Positions 45,865 to 55,360 of a DNA stretch of 64,000 nucleotides are shown piece by piece. A program made the translations under genes and the position numbers. The stretch is from Rheinheimera sp. MMS21-TC3 (lineage in GTDB: Bacteria > Pseudomonadota > Gammaproteobacteria > Enterobacterales > Alteromonadaceae). The DNA is taken from contig NZ_CP135084.1 in assembly GCF_032229285.1 (NCBI RefSeq), positions 1,736,001-1,800,000 of the forward strand. Direction: 5' to 3'. The notes beneath the pieces were generated by a model. That model saw only the letters and a program-made list of their open reading frames with translations, made no database searches and had not been told where the DNA came from. How positions within the stretch are numbered: the stretch's first letter is position 1; each line of letters opens with the position of its first letter.

Positions 45865-46094
45865 GTAAAAAGCCGGTTACGCTATATAGCACTTGGGGCT
45901 GTCATTTATGTGATAGCGCTGAGGCATTATTAATCCAAAGCGGCTATCCGTATACTGTGGTTGATATTGTTGATGATGCTAAAGCATTAGAAAAGTATCG
46001 ATTACTTATTCCTGTGATAGCGGTGCAGGAGCAAGAATTAAATTGGCCATTTGATGCCGAGCAATTAGCAATTTGGCTTAAGGAAGTAAATTAG
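45861..46094 (+). CDS. glutaredoxin-like protein (DUF836)
   Basis: A 77-residue thioredoxin-fold protein with the redox motif WGCHLC near residue 13-18 and the cis-Pro in LIPVIAV. It is translationally coupled to rlmL before it (ATGA) and to uup after it (TAGTG overlap). This operon order is common in Alteromonadales. The redox partner is unknown. Confidence 0.85.
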   Translation: MSKKPVTLYSTWGCHLCDSAEALLIQSGYPYTVVDIVDDAKALEKYRLLIPVIAVQEQELNWPFDAEQLAIWLKEVN

Positions 46095-48013
46095 TGGAAT
46101 TATTACGTTTTCAACAAGCGTGTTTAGCTTTTGGTACCCATCCTATTTTAGATCGTGTTGATTTTAGTTTATTTAGTGGTGAGCGGGTATGTTTGGTTGG
46201 CCGTAATGGTGCGGGTAAATCATCGTTTTTGAAATTGTTGACCGGTCAACAAAATTTAGATGATGGCCAAATCGTTATTAATACCGGTGTGGTATTAAGT
46301 CGCTTAGAGCAAGATCCACCAGCAAAAATGGATGTTAAAATAGCTGATTTTATTCGCGAAGGCGCGGGCGATTTAGCCGAAAAGTTGCAGCAGTTTTATA
46401 CTTTATCTGAAAATCTTGACGGCGCAGGTGAGGCTGAGTATCGGTTATTTGATCAGTTACAGTCTGAAATGGACACCCGTGACGGTTGGAGTTTAGACTC
46501 ACGAGTTATTGATATTTGTCAGCAATTTAATATGGACCCAGAAGCAAACTTAAGCACCTTATCTGGTGGCTGGTTGCGTAAAGCCGCTTTAGCGCGTGCA
46601 TTAATTGCTAAGCCTGATGTGTTATTGCTAGACGAACCAACTAACCACTTAGATGTTGAAGCTATTCAATGGCTAGAGCAGTTTTTATTGAACTTTAACG
46701 GCGCTATTATGTTTATTTCGCATGATAGGGCCTTTATTCGTGCCCTAGCGACGCGGATTATTGATCTTGATAGGGGAGAATTAACCTCGCATCCGGGCAA
46801 TTACCAGATGTATTTAGATCGTAAGCAAAAAATGCTCGAAGATGAGCAACAACATAATGCCTTATTTGATAAGCGTTTAGCTGAAGAAGAAGTGTGGATC
46901 CGCCAAGGCATTAAGGCTAGGCGTACCCGTAATGAAGGCCGAGTACGGGCTTTAAAAGAATTACGTAAAGAGCGCGCGGCGCGTTTAGATAAACTGGGTA
47001 AAGTCGATTTTAATATTGAGCAGGCAGATAGATCAGGCAAGCTGGTATTTGAAGCTAAAGGCGTATCGCAGCAATTTGGTGATAACAAAGTTATAAAAGA
47101 CTTAGATTTACTTGTAATGCGTGGCGACAGAATTGCTTTAGTAGGGCCTAACGGTGTAGGTAAGTCGACATTAATTAAATTATTATTAGGCGATTACAAA
47201 CATTCAGCAGGTGAAGTAAAACGCGGCACTAATATTGAAGTAGCTTATTTTGATCAACACCGGATGGCGCTTGATTTAGAAGCGACAGTGCAAGATAACG
47301 TAGCGGACGGTAAACAAGAAATTACCCAAAATGGTAAAACGCGCCATGTTTTAAGTTACTTGCAAGATTTTTTATTCCCACCAGCACGAGCCAGAACACC
47401 AGTAAAAGCGCTATCGGGTGGGGAAAAAAACCGTTTATTGTTAGCTAAGTTATTTGCCAGACCCAGTAACCTGCTTATTTTAGATGAACCTACTAACGAT
47501 TTAGATGTTGAAACCTTAGAGTTGTTAGAAGATATCTTGCAACAATATCAAGGTACTGTGTTATTAGTAAGCCACGACCGTGAGTTCGTAAATAATACGG
47601 TAACTAGCTCATTACTGTTTATTGGTGATGGTAAGATAGTAGAAATTGCTGGCGGATATGACGATGTTATAGCTTATCAGCAGCGGCAACAAGCTAAAGA
47701 GGCTACAAGCACAGTAGCAAAGTCAGTTGTTAAAGATAGCAATTCTTCACAAAAAACTGACACTTTAACCAGCACAGCAACTACTGAGCCAGTTAAAAAA
47801 AAGCTATCATACAAAGAACAACGTGAATTAGAGTCTTTACCTTTGCAAATTGAACAATTAGAGCAAGCTTTAGCTAAGTTGCAAGCCGAGGTAAATCAGC
47901 CTGAATTTTTTAAAGGCAGTGCTGAACAAACCCAGGCTACGTTGAACCAATTAGCACAAACCGAGTCGAAGCTGGCGCAAGCCTTTGCACGCTGGGAAAT
48001 ATTAGACGCATAA
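46094..48013 (+). CDS. uup: ABC-F ATPase Uup
   Basis: 639 residues with two ABC domains: Walker A GRNGAGKSSFLK and GPNGVGKSTLIK, signatures LSGGWLRKAALA and LSGGEKNRLLLA, Walker B VLLLDEPTNHLD and LLILDEPTNDLD. The typical ABC-F linker lies between, and a C-terminal coiled coil (~560-635) binds DNA in E. coli Uup. It acts on ribosomes and affects transposon precise excision. The start is GTG 46094, overlapping the previous stop. Confidence 0.93.
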   Translation: MELLRFQQACLAFGTHPILDRVDFSLFSGERVCLVGRNGAGKSSFLKLLTGQQNLDDGQIVINTGVVLSRLEQDPPAKMDVKIADFIREGAGDLAEKLQQFYTLSENLDGAGEAEYRLFDQLQSEMDTRDGWSLDSRVIDICQQFNMDPEANLSTLSGGWLRKAALARALIAKPDVLLLDEPTNHLDVEAIQWLEQFLLNFNGAIMFISHDRAFIRALATRIIDLDRGELTSHPGNYQMYLDRKQKMLEDEQQHNALFDKRLAEEEVWIRQGIKARRTRNEGRVRALKELRKERAARLDKLGKVDFNIEQADRSGKLVFEAKGVSQQFGDNKVIKDLDLLVMRGDRIALVGPNGVGKSTLIKLLLGDYKHSAGEVKRGTNIEVAYFDQHRMALDLEATVQDNVADGKQEITQNGKTRHVLSYLQDFLFPPARARTPVKALSGGEKNRLLLAKLFARPSNLLILDEPTNDLDVETLELLEDILQQYQGTVLLVSHDREFVNNTVTSSLLFIGDGKIVEIAGGYDDVIAYQQRQQAKEATSTVAKSVVKDSNSSQKTDTLTSTATTEPVKKKLSYKEQRELESLPLQIEQLEQALAKLQAEVNQPEFFKGSAEQTQATLNQLAQTESKLAQAFARWEILDA

Positions 48014-48039
48014 TTAGAAGTGAATTTTAGGGGCACCGA

Positions 48040-49860
48040 ATGAAGTTATCAGCTATTAGCCTAGCGCTAATACCCATGTTAAGCCTAAGTGCTGCACAAG
48101 CTGCAGTATATCAAGTTATAGAAGTTGGCGATGTGCCTGAAGTAAGATTTACTGTTGCAGCTGCAATGAATGATGCGGGTGAAATTGTTTTTAATGGTGG
48201 CATAAGTAATCTTAATTTGGCTAGCTCAGGTTATGAAGAGCCAAATTATAGTGTTTATTACAGAGGTGATGGTAGAAACTATTATAACTTTCCGTTAGAT
48301 TTAAGCGCCATTGACTTTACATCTGAAGCCGTTAAAGCAGCACTTACTGATGAACAATTAGCCGATGCAGTAAATGGTATTACTGACGTAGAATCATTAA
48401 CTATTTTATTATCTAAAAATTTTTCAGGCCAGCCTAGAGGTTTAGCTTTACCTTATTATAAAGCAACTAACGCTGATGCCGAAAATGTGCTGTTGCGCGA
48501 CTTTGTTTCAGAGCCATCGCGTGGTAATAGTGAATATTTATACGATATTAATAATCAATCTGTTGCAGTAGGTATAGCCTCAAATACTTTTCAATGGCAA
48601 AGCTTTACTCCGGCGCCAACCGAAGAAACACCAGAGCCAGTAGCTATAGATATATGGATGCCACAAGGTCCTATGTTGTTAGGAGCTGTAGTTAAAGCTG
48701 GTGTGATAAAAACTATTCCCGCGCCTTTTCAAGACTTTGGTGGCGGTTTTTCTTTAGCAAATGCGATTAGCAATACTGGCTATATTGTTGGTGTTGCCAG
48801 TACCGGAATTTCTGAAAGCACTAAAACAGCTATGCTGGAAAGTTGTGACGGAAAAGATAATCCCGTCGCTCTTTGTCAGTATAATCAAATTGTTACTAGT
48901 CCTAGTTTGGTTAACGTACTAAATCCGCTAGGTGGGAATTTTCAAATAACCAGTGAAGGCTATTATCAAAGTGCTGGGATGATCTGGCGCTTATCGGGAG
49001 AGACAATAAGTGAGCCAGAGGTTTTAGGGATTTTAGGTGATAAAAATACTGGACAGCCTTATATTAACCCTGAACCAAGCACAGAAATAAATAATATAAG
49101 TTATATCAGCAGGCCCTTAGCCGTGAACGATAAAGGCTTAGCAGCAGGATGGTCTGTATATTCAGATTCAAGCCGTTACGTAAATAGTGTTGCAATTGCC
49201 AGAGGCTATCAGGCTACTGTGTTTGCTGAGGGCCAAGTTAAACCTATAGTTGATGCTAATGAATGGGAGCGTAGTGCAGCTGTTGCTATTAATAACAATG
49301 ATATTGTTGTTGGTGGTGCAGTCAAAATTATAAATAGTGACTACCGAACAAAAATGTTTATTCATGATCCAAATTTAGATAAAACTGAGTTTGTTGAAGG
49401 TTTTTTTGTTAGCTCTAGCACTTTTCCCAAAGATATTAACGACGATAATATTATAGTAGGTAAAGCTGAAGCTATTTTAGCCAATACGCCGAATCGTCGT
49501 GAACGCGCCTTTATTATGGATGTAGCAAAAAATAGCTTTGTAGATCTCAATTCACTTGTTGATTGTCATTCAGGCTATACCTTAATTGATGCCACCTCTA
49601 TTAATAACCAAGGCGAAATCTTGGCTACCGCACTAGTTGAAAAAGAACAACGAGATATTAAAGGTAATTTAGTTTTAGATGACAAGGGTGCACCAATTAA
49701 AGCGAATTTAACCACAACAGTTAAATTAATCCCTATAGCCAATGGTGTAGCGGAAGATTGTGCTGATGCTGGTAATACTTATAGCCGTAAAGGTGGAAGT
49801 TTCTCTTTTGCCTGGTTGCTGGGCCTAGCTTTAGTCGGCTGGCGTCGCTTCCAAGCTTAA
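48040..49860 (+). CDS. DUF3466 family exported protein with GlyGly-CTERM
   Basis: 606 residues. It has a signal peptide (KLSAISLALIPMLSLSAAQA) and repeated HAF-like units (AAMNDAGEIV, INNQSVAVG, AVNDKGLAAGW, INDDNIIVG, SINNQGEIL) suggesting a beta-propeller. The C terminus GGSFSFAWLLGLALVGWRR fits the GlyGly-CTERM sorting signal processed by rhombosortase. It lies 26 bases after uup, the usual neighbour in this order, and a terminator follows. Likely surface-attached; role unknown. Confidence 0.85.
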   Translation: MKLSAISLALIPMLSLSAAQAAVYQVIEVGDVPEVRFTVAAAMNDAGEIVFNGGISNLNLASSGYEEPNYSVYYRGDGRNYYNFPLDLSAIDFTSEAVKAALTDEQLADAVNGITDVESLTILLSKNFSGQPRGLALPYYKATNADAENVLLRDFVSEPSRGNSEYLYDINNQSVAVGIASNTFQWQSFTPAPTEETPEPVAIDIWMPQGPMLLGAVVKAGVIKTIPAPFQDFGGGFSLANAISNTGYIVGVASTGISESTKTAMLESCDGKDNPVALCQYNQIVTSPSLVNVLNPLGGNFQITSEGYYQSAGMIWRLSGETISEPEVLGILGDKNTGQPYINPEPSTEINNISYISRPLAVNDKGLAAGWSVYSDSSRYVNSVAIARGYQATVFAEGQVKPIVDANEWERSAAVAINNNDIVVGGAVKIINSDYRTKMFIHDPNLDKTEFVEGFFVSSSTFPKDINDDNIIVGKAEAILANTPNRRERAFIMDVAKNSFVDLNSLVDCHSGYTLIDATSINNQGEILATALVEKEQRDIKGNLVLDDKGAPIKANLTTTVKLIPIANGVAEDCADAGNTYSRKGGSFSFAWLLGLALVGWRRFQA

Positions 49861-49881
49861 AAACTAACTATAAAATAATTA

Positions 49882-49919
49882 AAGCTGTCGTTTTAGTATA
49901 AATTATCGACAGCTTTTTT
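49882..49919 (+). terminator. Rho-independent terminator
   Basis: AAGCTGTCG pairs with CGACAGCTT across an AT-rich loop and is followed by TTTTT, 22 bases after the DUF3466 stop. Confidence 0.85.
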
Positions 49920-50155
49920 GTTTGTGCTAATAAATAGTTTAATTTTTAAGCTAAATAAATATAAAAAATAATAATATAATATCTTCACACTTCATGCTGT
50001 TAGTAATTGTCAAGTAATATAGTTGTTTATTGTGATTGAACCTTTACTGACTCTGGGCTATCAATATAAAGGTAGCCGACAGTAAGATTCACTGGATAGC
50101 TAATTATCCGTGGTTTTCGGTTACTTTATTAAATAAAGTTGAGGAAGACTGCCGT

Positions 50156-50338
50156 ATGAAAAGACAAAAACGTGATCGTCTAGAACGTGCTCATGCTCAA
50201 GGTTATCGTGCTGGTGTTACGGGACGATCTAAAGAACTTTGCCCTTATCAGAATTTAGATACGCGCTCGCAATGGTTAGGAGGGTGGCGCGATGCGATTG
50301 AAGATCGTAATGTCGGTTTGTTTAATAGAGGACTGTAA
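50156..50338 (+). CDS. rmf: ribosome modulation factor
   Basis: 60 residues matching RMF: KRQKRDRLERAHAQGYRAG, GRSKELCPY and SQWLGGWRDAIED. It converts 70S ribosomes into 100S dimers in stationary phase. A GAGGAAG ribosome site precedes ATG 50156. The 235 bases upstream hold its promoter region but no gene. A terminator follows. Position next to fabA is conserved in gammaproteobacteria. Confidence 0.95.
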   Translation: MKRQKRDRLERAHAQGYRAGVTGRSKELCPYQNLDTRSQWLGGWRDAIEDRNVGLFNRGL

Positions 50339-50393
50339 CTTTCTGTACATTTAGTTTAATAAAATAAACTTAAAGAAGTGATTTTAATAAATT

Positions 50394-50420
50394 AAGCCCC
50401 GTTATCTAGCGGGGCTTTTG
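50394..50420. terminator. terminator between rmf and fabA
   Basis: AAGCCCCG and CGGGGCTT form a strong stem with an 8-base loop, followed by TTG and TTT. It lies between convergent genes and can serve both. Confidence 0.85.
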
Positions 50421-50441
50421 TTTATATAGAGCTAATGAAAG

Positions 50442-50954
50442 TTAGAAACTAGAAGTATCTTGAAATAAACCCACTTTTAAATCTTGAGCGGTATAAATAT
50501 CACGACCATCTACGCTAACTACGCCATCAGCTATGCCCATAAATAATTTGCGTTTAATTACCCGCTTCATATTAAGGGTATAAGTTACCTTTTTAGCTGT
50601 AGGGACAATTTGGCCAGTAAACTTAACTTCGCCTACACCTAAGGCACGGCCTTTACCCGGGCCACCTGACCAGCCAAGAAAGAAACCTACCAATTGCCAC
50701 ATGGCATCTAAGCCTAAGCAGCCAGGCATAACAGGATCCCCTTTAAAGTGGCAGGCAAAGAACCATAAGTCTGGGGTAATATCTAATTCGGCAATAATTT
50801 GGCCTTTGCCATATAGTCCACCTTCTTCAGAAATATGTACTATACGATCCATCATTAACATATTGTCTGAAGGTAACTGGCTGTTGCCTTCACCAAATAA
50901 CTCACCATTAGCACAGGCGATTAAATCTTCTTTTGTAAAGCTATTCTTAGTCAT
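50442..50954 (-). CDS. fabA: 3-hydroxydecanoyl-ACP dehydratase/isomerase
   Basis: 170 residues with the hot-dog active site [20 protein letters not shown] (His70 and Asp84 equivalents). It dehydrates hydroxyacyl-ACP and isomerises the C10 intermediate, starting unsaturated fatty acid synthesis. The length equals E. coli FabA (172). Confidence 0.96.
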   Translation of the reverse strand: MTKNSFTKEDLIACANGELFGEGNSQLPSDNMLMMDRIVHISEEGGLYGKGQIIAELDITPDLWFFACHFKGDPVMPGCLGLDAMWQLVGFFLGWSGGPGKGRALGVGEVKFTGQIVPTAKKVTYTLNMKRVIKRKLFMGIADGVVSVDGRDIYTAQDLKVGLFQDTSSF

Positions 50955-51100
50955 GTATGTTTAATCCAATAAAAATGCAGGCTTACTTTAGCGAACACTT
51001 GTACGCTAAACAAGTCCGATTTCTTTATTAGCCATTAAAATGGCTGAAATTTTAGTCAATTTAACTATTTATCTTAGTCTTACTGTTAAAGAGTAGCCTG

Positions 51101-51358
51101 ATGACAAATTCAACTGGTAAAGCCTTAACTAATGCTGAAAAACAAAAGCGTTATCGTATAAAACAAAAACAGTCAGGTAAGAAAGAGTTGCGCGGTTATT
51201 TAACCCCAGAAGCCTTAGCCTGTTATAGCGAGATCCAGCAAAAAACCGATTGGAATGACAGCTTGTTATTAAGTAATGCCATTCGGTTAATGTATGCTGC
51301 TCATAAGTGTGGCCAAATAGGGCTTTTATATAACTGGCTAACTGAACATAAGCGATAA
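51101..51358 (+). CDS. hypothetical basic protein, 85 residues
   Basis: The N terminus is basic and helical (NAEKQKRYRIKQKQSGKKEL), followed by LRGYLTPEALACYSEI and IRLMYAAHKCG. The layout recalls small ribbon-helix-helix or RepB-like DNA-binding proteins, but no motif is decisive. A promoter-like gap of about 145 bases separates it from fabA on the opposite strand. Confidence 0.6.
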   Translation: MTNSTGKALTNAEKQKRYRIKQKQSGKKELRGYLTPEALACYSEIQQKTDWNDSLLLSNAIRLMYAAHKCGQIGLLYNWLTEHKR

Positions 51359-51447
51359 GCTGATAAAAGCGTGCTTTAGGCTGTAGTTAGCGGCCATAGC
51401 TGGTTATAATAACTATCTATATTAGTTAAAAATTTTGTGAGTTGTAG

Positions 51448-52311
51448 ATGATATTGTTTGTGCGAGACTTAACTGTCATTGATTTTTCATATTTGTGTGC
51501 TAAGCGCGGTATGCTGGGTGAAAGCTATATTGTAGACGTTGAGTTAGATGGCAAACTAGATGATATTTCTATGGTGCTGGATTTTTCGTTGGTTAAAAAA
51601 CAAATTAAACAGGCCATAGATCAATTGCTTGATCATAAATTAGCTGTGCCAACTTTAGCGGATGGCTTAAGCCTTACACTGGCGCAACAGCAACAATTGC
51701 TTAAGTTTGATAGTGCTCGTGGTCAAATTAATATGGCAGCGCCAACAGAAGCCGTGGCATTAATTGAAACTGCTACTATTAACATAGACAGTATCACTAG
51801 TTTTTTGCAACACCATATAATGCAGCTGATGCCAGCTAATGTGGCTAAGCTTACAATTACTTTACGCCCAGAGCCTATTAGTGGCTTTTATTATCACTAC
51901 AGTCATGGTTTGAAAAAGCATGATGGTAATTGTCAACGTATTGCTCATGGTCATCGCTCTACCATTCAAATTTTTACTGATGGCATGCTGTCTTTACGCC
52001 TAAACAAATACTGGTCAGAGCGTTGGGAAGATATTTACTTAGGCACTGCTGAGGATCTGTGTCAGGCTAGTGAATTAAAGTTTATTAACCCTGCTACAGA
52101 CACTGATATTTGTTTTGCCTATCAAGCACAGCAAGGTTGGTTTGAGCTCACTATGCCTGCAAGTCATTGCGAAATTATAGCTACAGATACCACTGTAGAA
52201 TGTTTAGCTGAGTATATAGTTGCTGAGCTAGAAAAAATTGATCCAAGTAAAGCCTATAAAGTCGTGGCATATGAAGGTGTAGGTAAAGGGGCTATTGCTC
52301 AGTCAGCATAA
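51448..52311 (+). CDS. tandem 6-pyruvoyl-tetrahydropterin synthase-like protein
   Basis: 287 residues with two T-fold halves resembling QueD/PTPS. The first half has ESYIVDVELDGKLDDISMVLDF, the usual T-fold strand pattern, but lacks the His-x-His zinc ligands. The second has HYSHGLKKHDGNCQRIAHGH, which keeps Cys and several His of the active site. True QueD is half this size. Whether it makes 6-carboxy-tetrahydropterin for queuosine is not certain. Confidence 0.75.
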   Translation: MILFVRDLTVIDFSYLCAKRGMLGESYIVDVELDGKLDDISMVLDFSLVKKQIKQAIDQLLDHKLAVPTLADGLSLTLAQQQQLLKFDSARGQINMAAPTEAVALIETATINIDSITSFLQHHIMQLMPANVAKLTITLRPEPISGFYYHYSHGLKKHDGNCQRIAHGHRSTIQIFTDGMLSLRLNKYWSERWEDIYLGTAEDLCQASELKFINPATDTDICFAYQAQQGWFELTMPASHCEIIATDTTVECLAEYIVAELEKIDPSKAYKVVAYEGVGKGAIAQSA

Positions 52312-52376
52312 GCAGCCGCATAACTAAGTGTTAGCTTGGTTTATGAGCAGTAAAACAATGACTTTTGGAGATATTA

Positions 52377-52775
52377 ATGAGAAATGAAGCGCTAATTGCT
52401 AAACGGATGGAACATGCTATCACTCGGGTTACCCGTACTGTGTTTCCTGGCCGTACTAATCATCATAATACTTTATTTGGTGGTGAGGCATTAGCTTGGA
52501 TGGATGAAGCCGCTTTTATAGCTGCTACTCGATTTTGCCGTAAACCTTTGGTAACCATTAACTCGGATCGTGTTGATTTTAAAGAAGCAATTCCAGCCGG
52601 TAGTATTGTAGAAATAGTGGCCAAGGTAGATCATGTTGGCCGAACCAGTATTCGGGTTCGGGTTGATATCTTTGTTGAGAATATGTACGACGATAACCAA
52701 CATCTAGCCATATCAGGTAATTTCACTTTTGTAGCCTTAGGGCCAGATCGAAAACCTACACCAGTATTACCTTAG
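52377..52775 (+). CDS. acyl-CoA thioesterase, YciA/hot-dog family
   Basis: 132 residues from ATG 52377, which has TTGGAG ten bases upstream; the TTG at 52365 lies inside that site. The hot-dog motif is NHHNTLFGGEALAWMDEAA with the catalytic Asp, followed by SDRVDFKEAIPAGSI. It hydrolyses acyl-CoA thioesters; chain-length preference is unknown. Confidence 0.85.
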   Translation: MRNEALIAKRMEHAITRVTRTVFPGRTNHHNTLFGGEALAWMDEAAFIAATRFCRKPLVTINSDRVDFKEAIPAGSIVEIVAKVDHVGRTSIRVRVDIFVENMYDDNQHLAISGNFTFVALGPDRKPTPVLP

Positions 52776-52864
52776 TTAGCGGGCTGTTTCGTATTGCATT
52801 GCGTTGTTATAGCTAAGGCTAGGGCAGCTATGTAGCTAATAAAATGTAATTAAGAGGTGACGAG

Positions 52865-53332
52865 ATGAAAACTGCACAACAATGGTTTGATGAATATAGC
52901 CAAAGCCATAAAAATAGCTTTAACAAAGCTATTCACTGGTTAGCTGTGCCTATAATCTACTTAACGGTATTAGGTATGCTGTGGCAAATACCTATGCCAT
53001 TTAGTTTATTTGCCCAGCAAGAGATTACTTGGTCATTAATAGTGGCAGTGCCTGTTTTAATGTTTTATTTTAATTTATCTTTTTCTATTGGCTTAGGAAT
53101 GACCTTATTTACCACCTTAGGCGTTATATTAATTCGTTGGCTTGATCAAAACGTGTCAACAGATATCTGGTTAATATCATTACTATTATTTGTTGTAATG
53201 TGGGTATTACAGTTTATTGGCCATAAAGTAGAGGGTAAAAAGCCTTCTTTTTTTCAGGATCTACAGTTTTTGTTAATTGGTCCTGCTTGGCTGTTAGGCT
53301 TTATTTATCGTGGTTTAAACATTCGTTATTAA
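52865..53332 (+). CDS. DUF962/Mpo1-like membrane protein
   Basis: 155 residues with the family start AQQWFDEYSQSHKNSFNKAIHW, two conserved His regions (HWLAVP near the N terminus, FIGHKVEGKKPSFF near the C terminus) and about four membrane segments. The yeast homologue Mpo1 is an iron dioxygenase acting on 2-hydroxy fatty acids. The bacterial role is inferred. Confidence 0.8.
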   Translation: MKTAQQWFDEYSQSHKNSFNKAIHWLAVPIIYLTVLGMLWQIPMPFSLFAQQEITWSLIVAVPVLMFYFNLSFSIGLGMTLFTTLGVILIRWLDQNVSTDIWLISLLLFVVMWVLQFIGHKVEGKKPSFFQDLQFLLIGPAWLLGFIYRGLNIRY

Positions 53333-53407
53333 CACTATGCGATTAATACAGGTTGAAATAGGCTCAGTCACTAGGTTGTTTGGGTACGCTTTCGTTATAA
53401 TTCAGAA

Positions 53408-54544
53408 TTGGTGTCATCAATTTGTCTGCGGATAACTGCTTTGTCTAAATTTTTTGAAGATCGTACCCGCCAGTTTTGGCTGCTGCATACTTTAGGTTGG
53501 CTTGGGTTTGCTATTGTTAATTATTTAGGCTCTTTAGTTCAAGAAACGCGAGATGCTTATCTAATAGTGATTGGCTTAGATGCCTACATAGGTTGGCTAA
53601 TTACTATTCCATTGCGTTATGCATTTCAGCGCATATGGTTTTGGCCACCTTGGAAAATGGTGTTAACCGTTTTGTTACTGGCTTTAGTTGCCGCTGCAAT
53701 TTGGACTGCCGTGCGCAATTTTAACTATTGGGAGATTTATCGCCATGGTGCCAGGGCAGGTGATTGGTTAAAGTATATTCGTGATACGCCTGTAGCTTTT
53801 TATGTCATGCTGAGTTGGTGTGGCTTATATTTTGGTATTAAATATTATCAAACACTGCAACTAGAAAAACAAAAGTCTTTAACTGCCACTAATAAAGCCC
53901 ATGAAGCACAACTGAAAATGCTGCGCTATCAGTTAAATCCGCACTTTTTATTTAATACCTTAAATGCTATTTCTACTTTAGTATTAATTAATGAGTCTGA
54001 CACTGCTAATAAAATGCTAGCAAGACTTAGTGACTTTTTACGTTATTCGTTGTACAAAGATCCAATAAATAAAGTCGCGTTAGAGCAAGAGATTTACGCA
54101 GCACGTTTATATTTAGAAATTGAAAAAGTTAGGTTCTCTGAGCGTTTGTCTATAGTGTTCGATATAGAGCCAGGTACAGAGCAAGCAAGAGTGCCAAGTT
54201 TGATATTACAGCCATTAATAGAGAACGCGATTAAATACGCTGTTGCAAGCCAAGTAAACGGTGGCGAAATTACCATAACAGCGAAAAAGTTTGGTCATGA
54301 TTTACTTTTAGAAGTTGCCGATAATGGCCCTGGTGTCACTTTAGTTAATGGTTTGCCGATCAATGCCAATAAGGCGCCAGCACATTCAGAGAGTGGTGTG
54401 GGCTTAGTAAATACTAAAGAGCGCTTGGCTGCTTTGTATGATAACGATTTTGCATTAGTATTAACCCATAATCAGCCAACAGGTTTAAAAGTGAATATTA
54501 GAATTCCATTACAACTAGAAGAAACGGAACAAAAATATGCTTAA
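53408..54544 (+). CDS. sensor histidine kinase, LytS/YehU type
   Basis: 378 residues. Four membrane segments (~20-140) lead into the His_kinase motif LRYQLNPHFLFNTLNAIS, with phospho-acceptor His ~180. The HATPase part reads QPLIENAIKYAV, DNGPGV and GVGLVNTKERL. No extracellular ligand domain is present. The start is uncertain (TTG 53408 or GTG 53411). The stop overlaps the response regulator start by eight bases, so the two are a cognate pair. Confidence 0.9.
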   Translation: MVSSICLRITALSKFFEDRTRQFWLLHTLGWLGFAIVNYLGSLVQETRDAYLIVIGLDAYIGWLITIPLRYAFQRIWFWPPWKMVLTVLLLALVAAAIWTAVRNFNYWEIYRHGARAGDWLKYIRDTPVAFYVMLSWCGLYFGIKYYQTLQLEKQKSLTATNKAHEAQLKMLRYQLNPHFLFNTLNAISTLVLINESDTANKMLARLSDFLRYSLYKDPINKVALEQEIYAARLYLEIEKVRFSERLSIVFDIEPGTEQARVPSLILQPLIENAIKYAVASQVNGGEITITAKKFGHDLLLEVADNGPGVTLVNGLPINANKAPAHSESGVGLVNTKERLAALYDNDFALVLTHNQPTGLKVNIRIPLQLEETEQKYA

Positions 54545-55355
54545 GGTAATAGTAGTTGATGATGAGCCTTTAGCTCGAAAGGGAATGTTAGTTAGACTTG
54601 CAGAATACCCTCAATTAGAGGTTATTGCAGAGTGTAGCAATGGCGAGCAAGCAATAAGTTGCATTAGTGAGTTAGAGCCAGATTTAGTTTTTCTTGATGT
54701 TGAAATGCCCGGCTTAGACGGTTTTGCTGTATTAAAACACTTACAAAGTGCCAATGTAGACTTACCTTATATAGTCTTTGTAACTGCATATGATCACTAT
54801 GCTTATAATGCCTTTGAAGTTAATGCCTTAGATTATGTTTTAAAACCGGTAGAGCCTGAGCGGTTAAGGCAAACTGTTGAAAAAGTAATCAAGCTACATC
54901 AAGCTCAAGATATAAAAAAGCATAAAGGTCAGTTAGCAGAAGCGGTAGCTAAATTAACCGGTGACGAGACAGATAATATCTTAAATCGCTTAGATAATGC
55001 TGAACCTTTAGTTAATGACCGTTATCCAGATACTATTAGTATTAAAGATAGTGGTGAAATTACTCGAGTCCCTATTACGGCCATTGAGTGGGTAGATGCA
55101 GCGGGTGATTATATGTGTATTCACACTGAAGATGGTCAAACCCATATTCTACGTCGTACTATGAAAGAGTTAGAGCAAGAGTTAGATCCGCGGCTTTTTG
55201 TGCGGGTGCATCGCTCAGCCATTGTTAATGTAAGTAATATTGCCAAATTACAAATGTTGGCTAATGGCGAACACCAATTAATGTTAACAAATGGCCAAGC
55301 GATTAAAGTAAGCCGCAGTTATAAAGATCGGGTTAAACAAGTTTTTAATCAATAA
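54537..55355 (+). CDS. LytTR-family response regulator
   Basis: 272 residues. The receiver domain has VVDDEPLARKGM, the phospho-Asp in LVFLDVEMPG and the Lys in DYVLKPVEPERL. The LytTR DNA-binding domain (~165-270) has ITAIEWVDAAGDYMCIHT and FVRVHRSAIVN. It pairs with the kinase upstream. Target genes are unknown; in this family they often include membrane or peptide-uptake genes. Confidence 0.92.
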   Translation: MLKVIVVDDEPLARKGMLVRLAEYPQLEVIAECSNGEQAISCISELEPDLVFLDVEMPGLDGFAVLKHLQSANVDLPYIVFVTAYDHYAYNAFEVNALDYVLKPVEPERLRQTVEKVIKLHQAQDIKKHKGQLAEAVAKLTGDETDNILNRLDNAEPLVNDRYPDTISIKDSGEITRVPITAIEWVDAAGDYMCIHTEDGQTHILRRTMKELEQELDPRLFVRVHRSAIVNVSNIAKLQMLANGEHQLMLTNGQAIKVSRSYKDRVKQVFNQ

Positions 55356-55360
55356 GTTGC

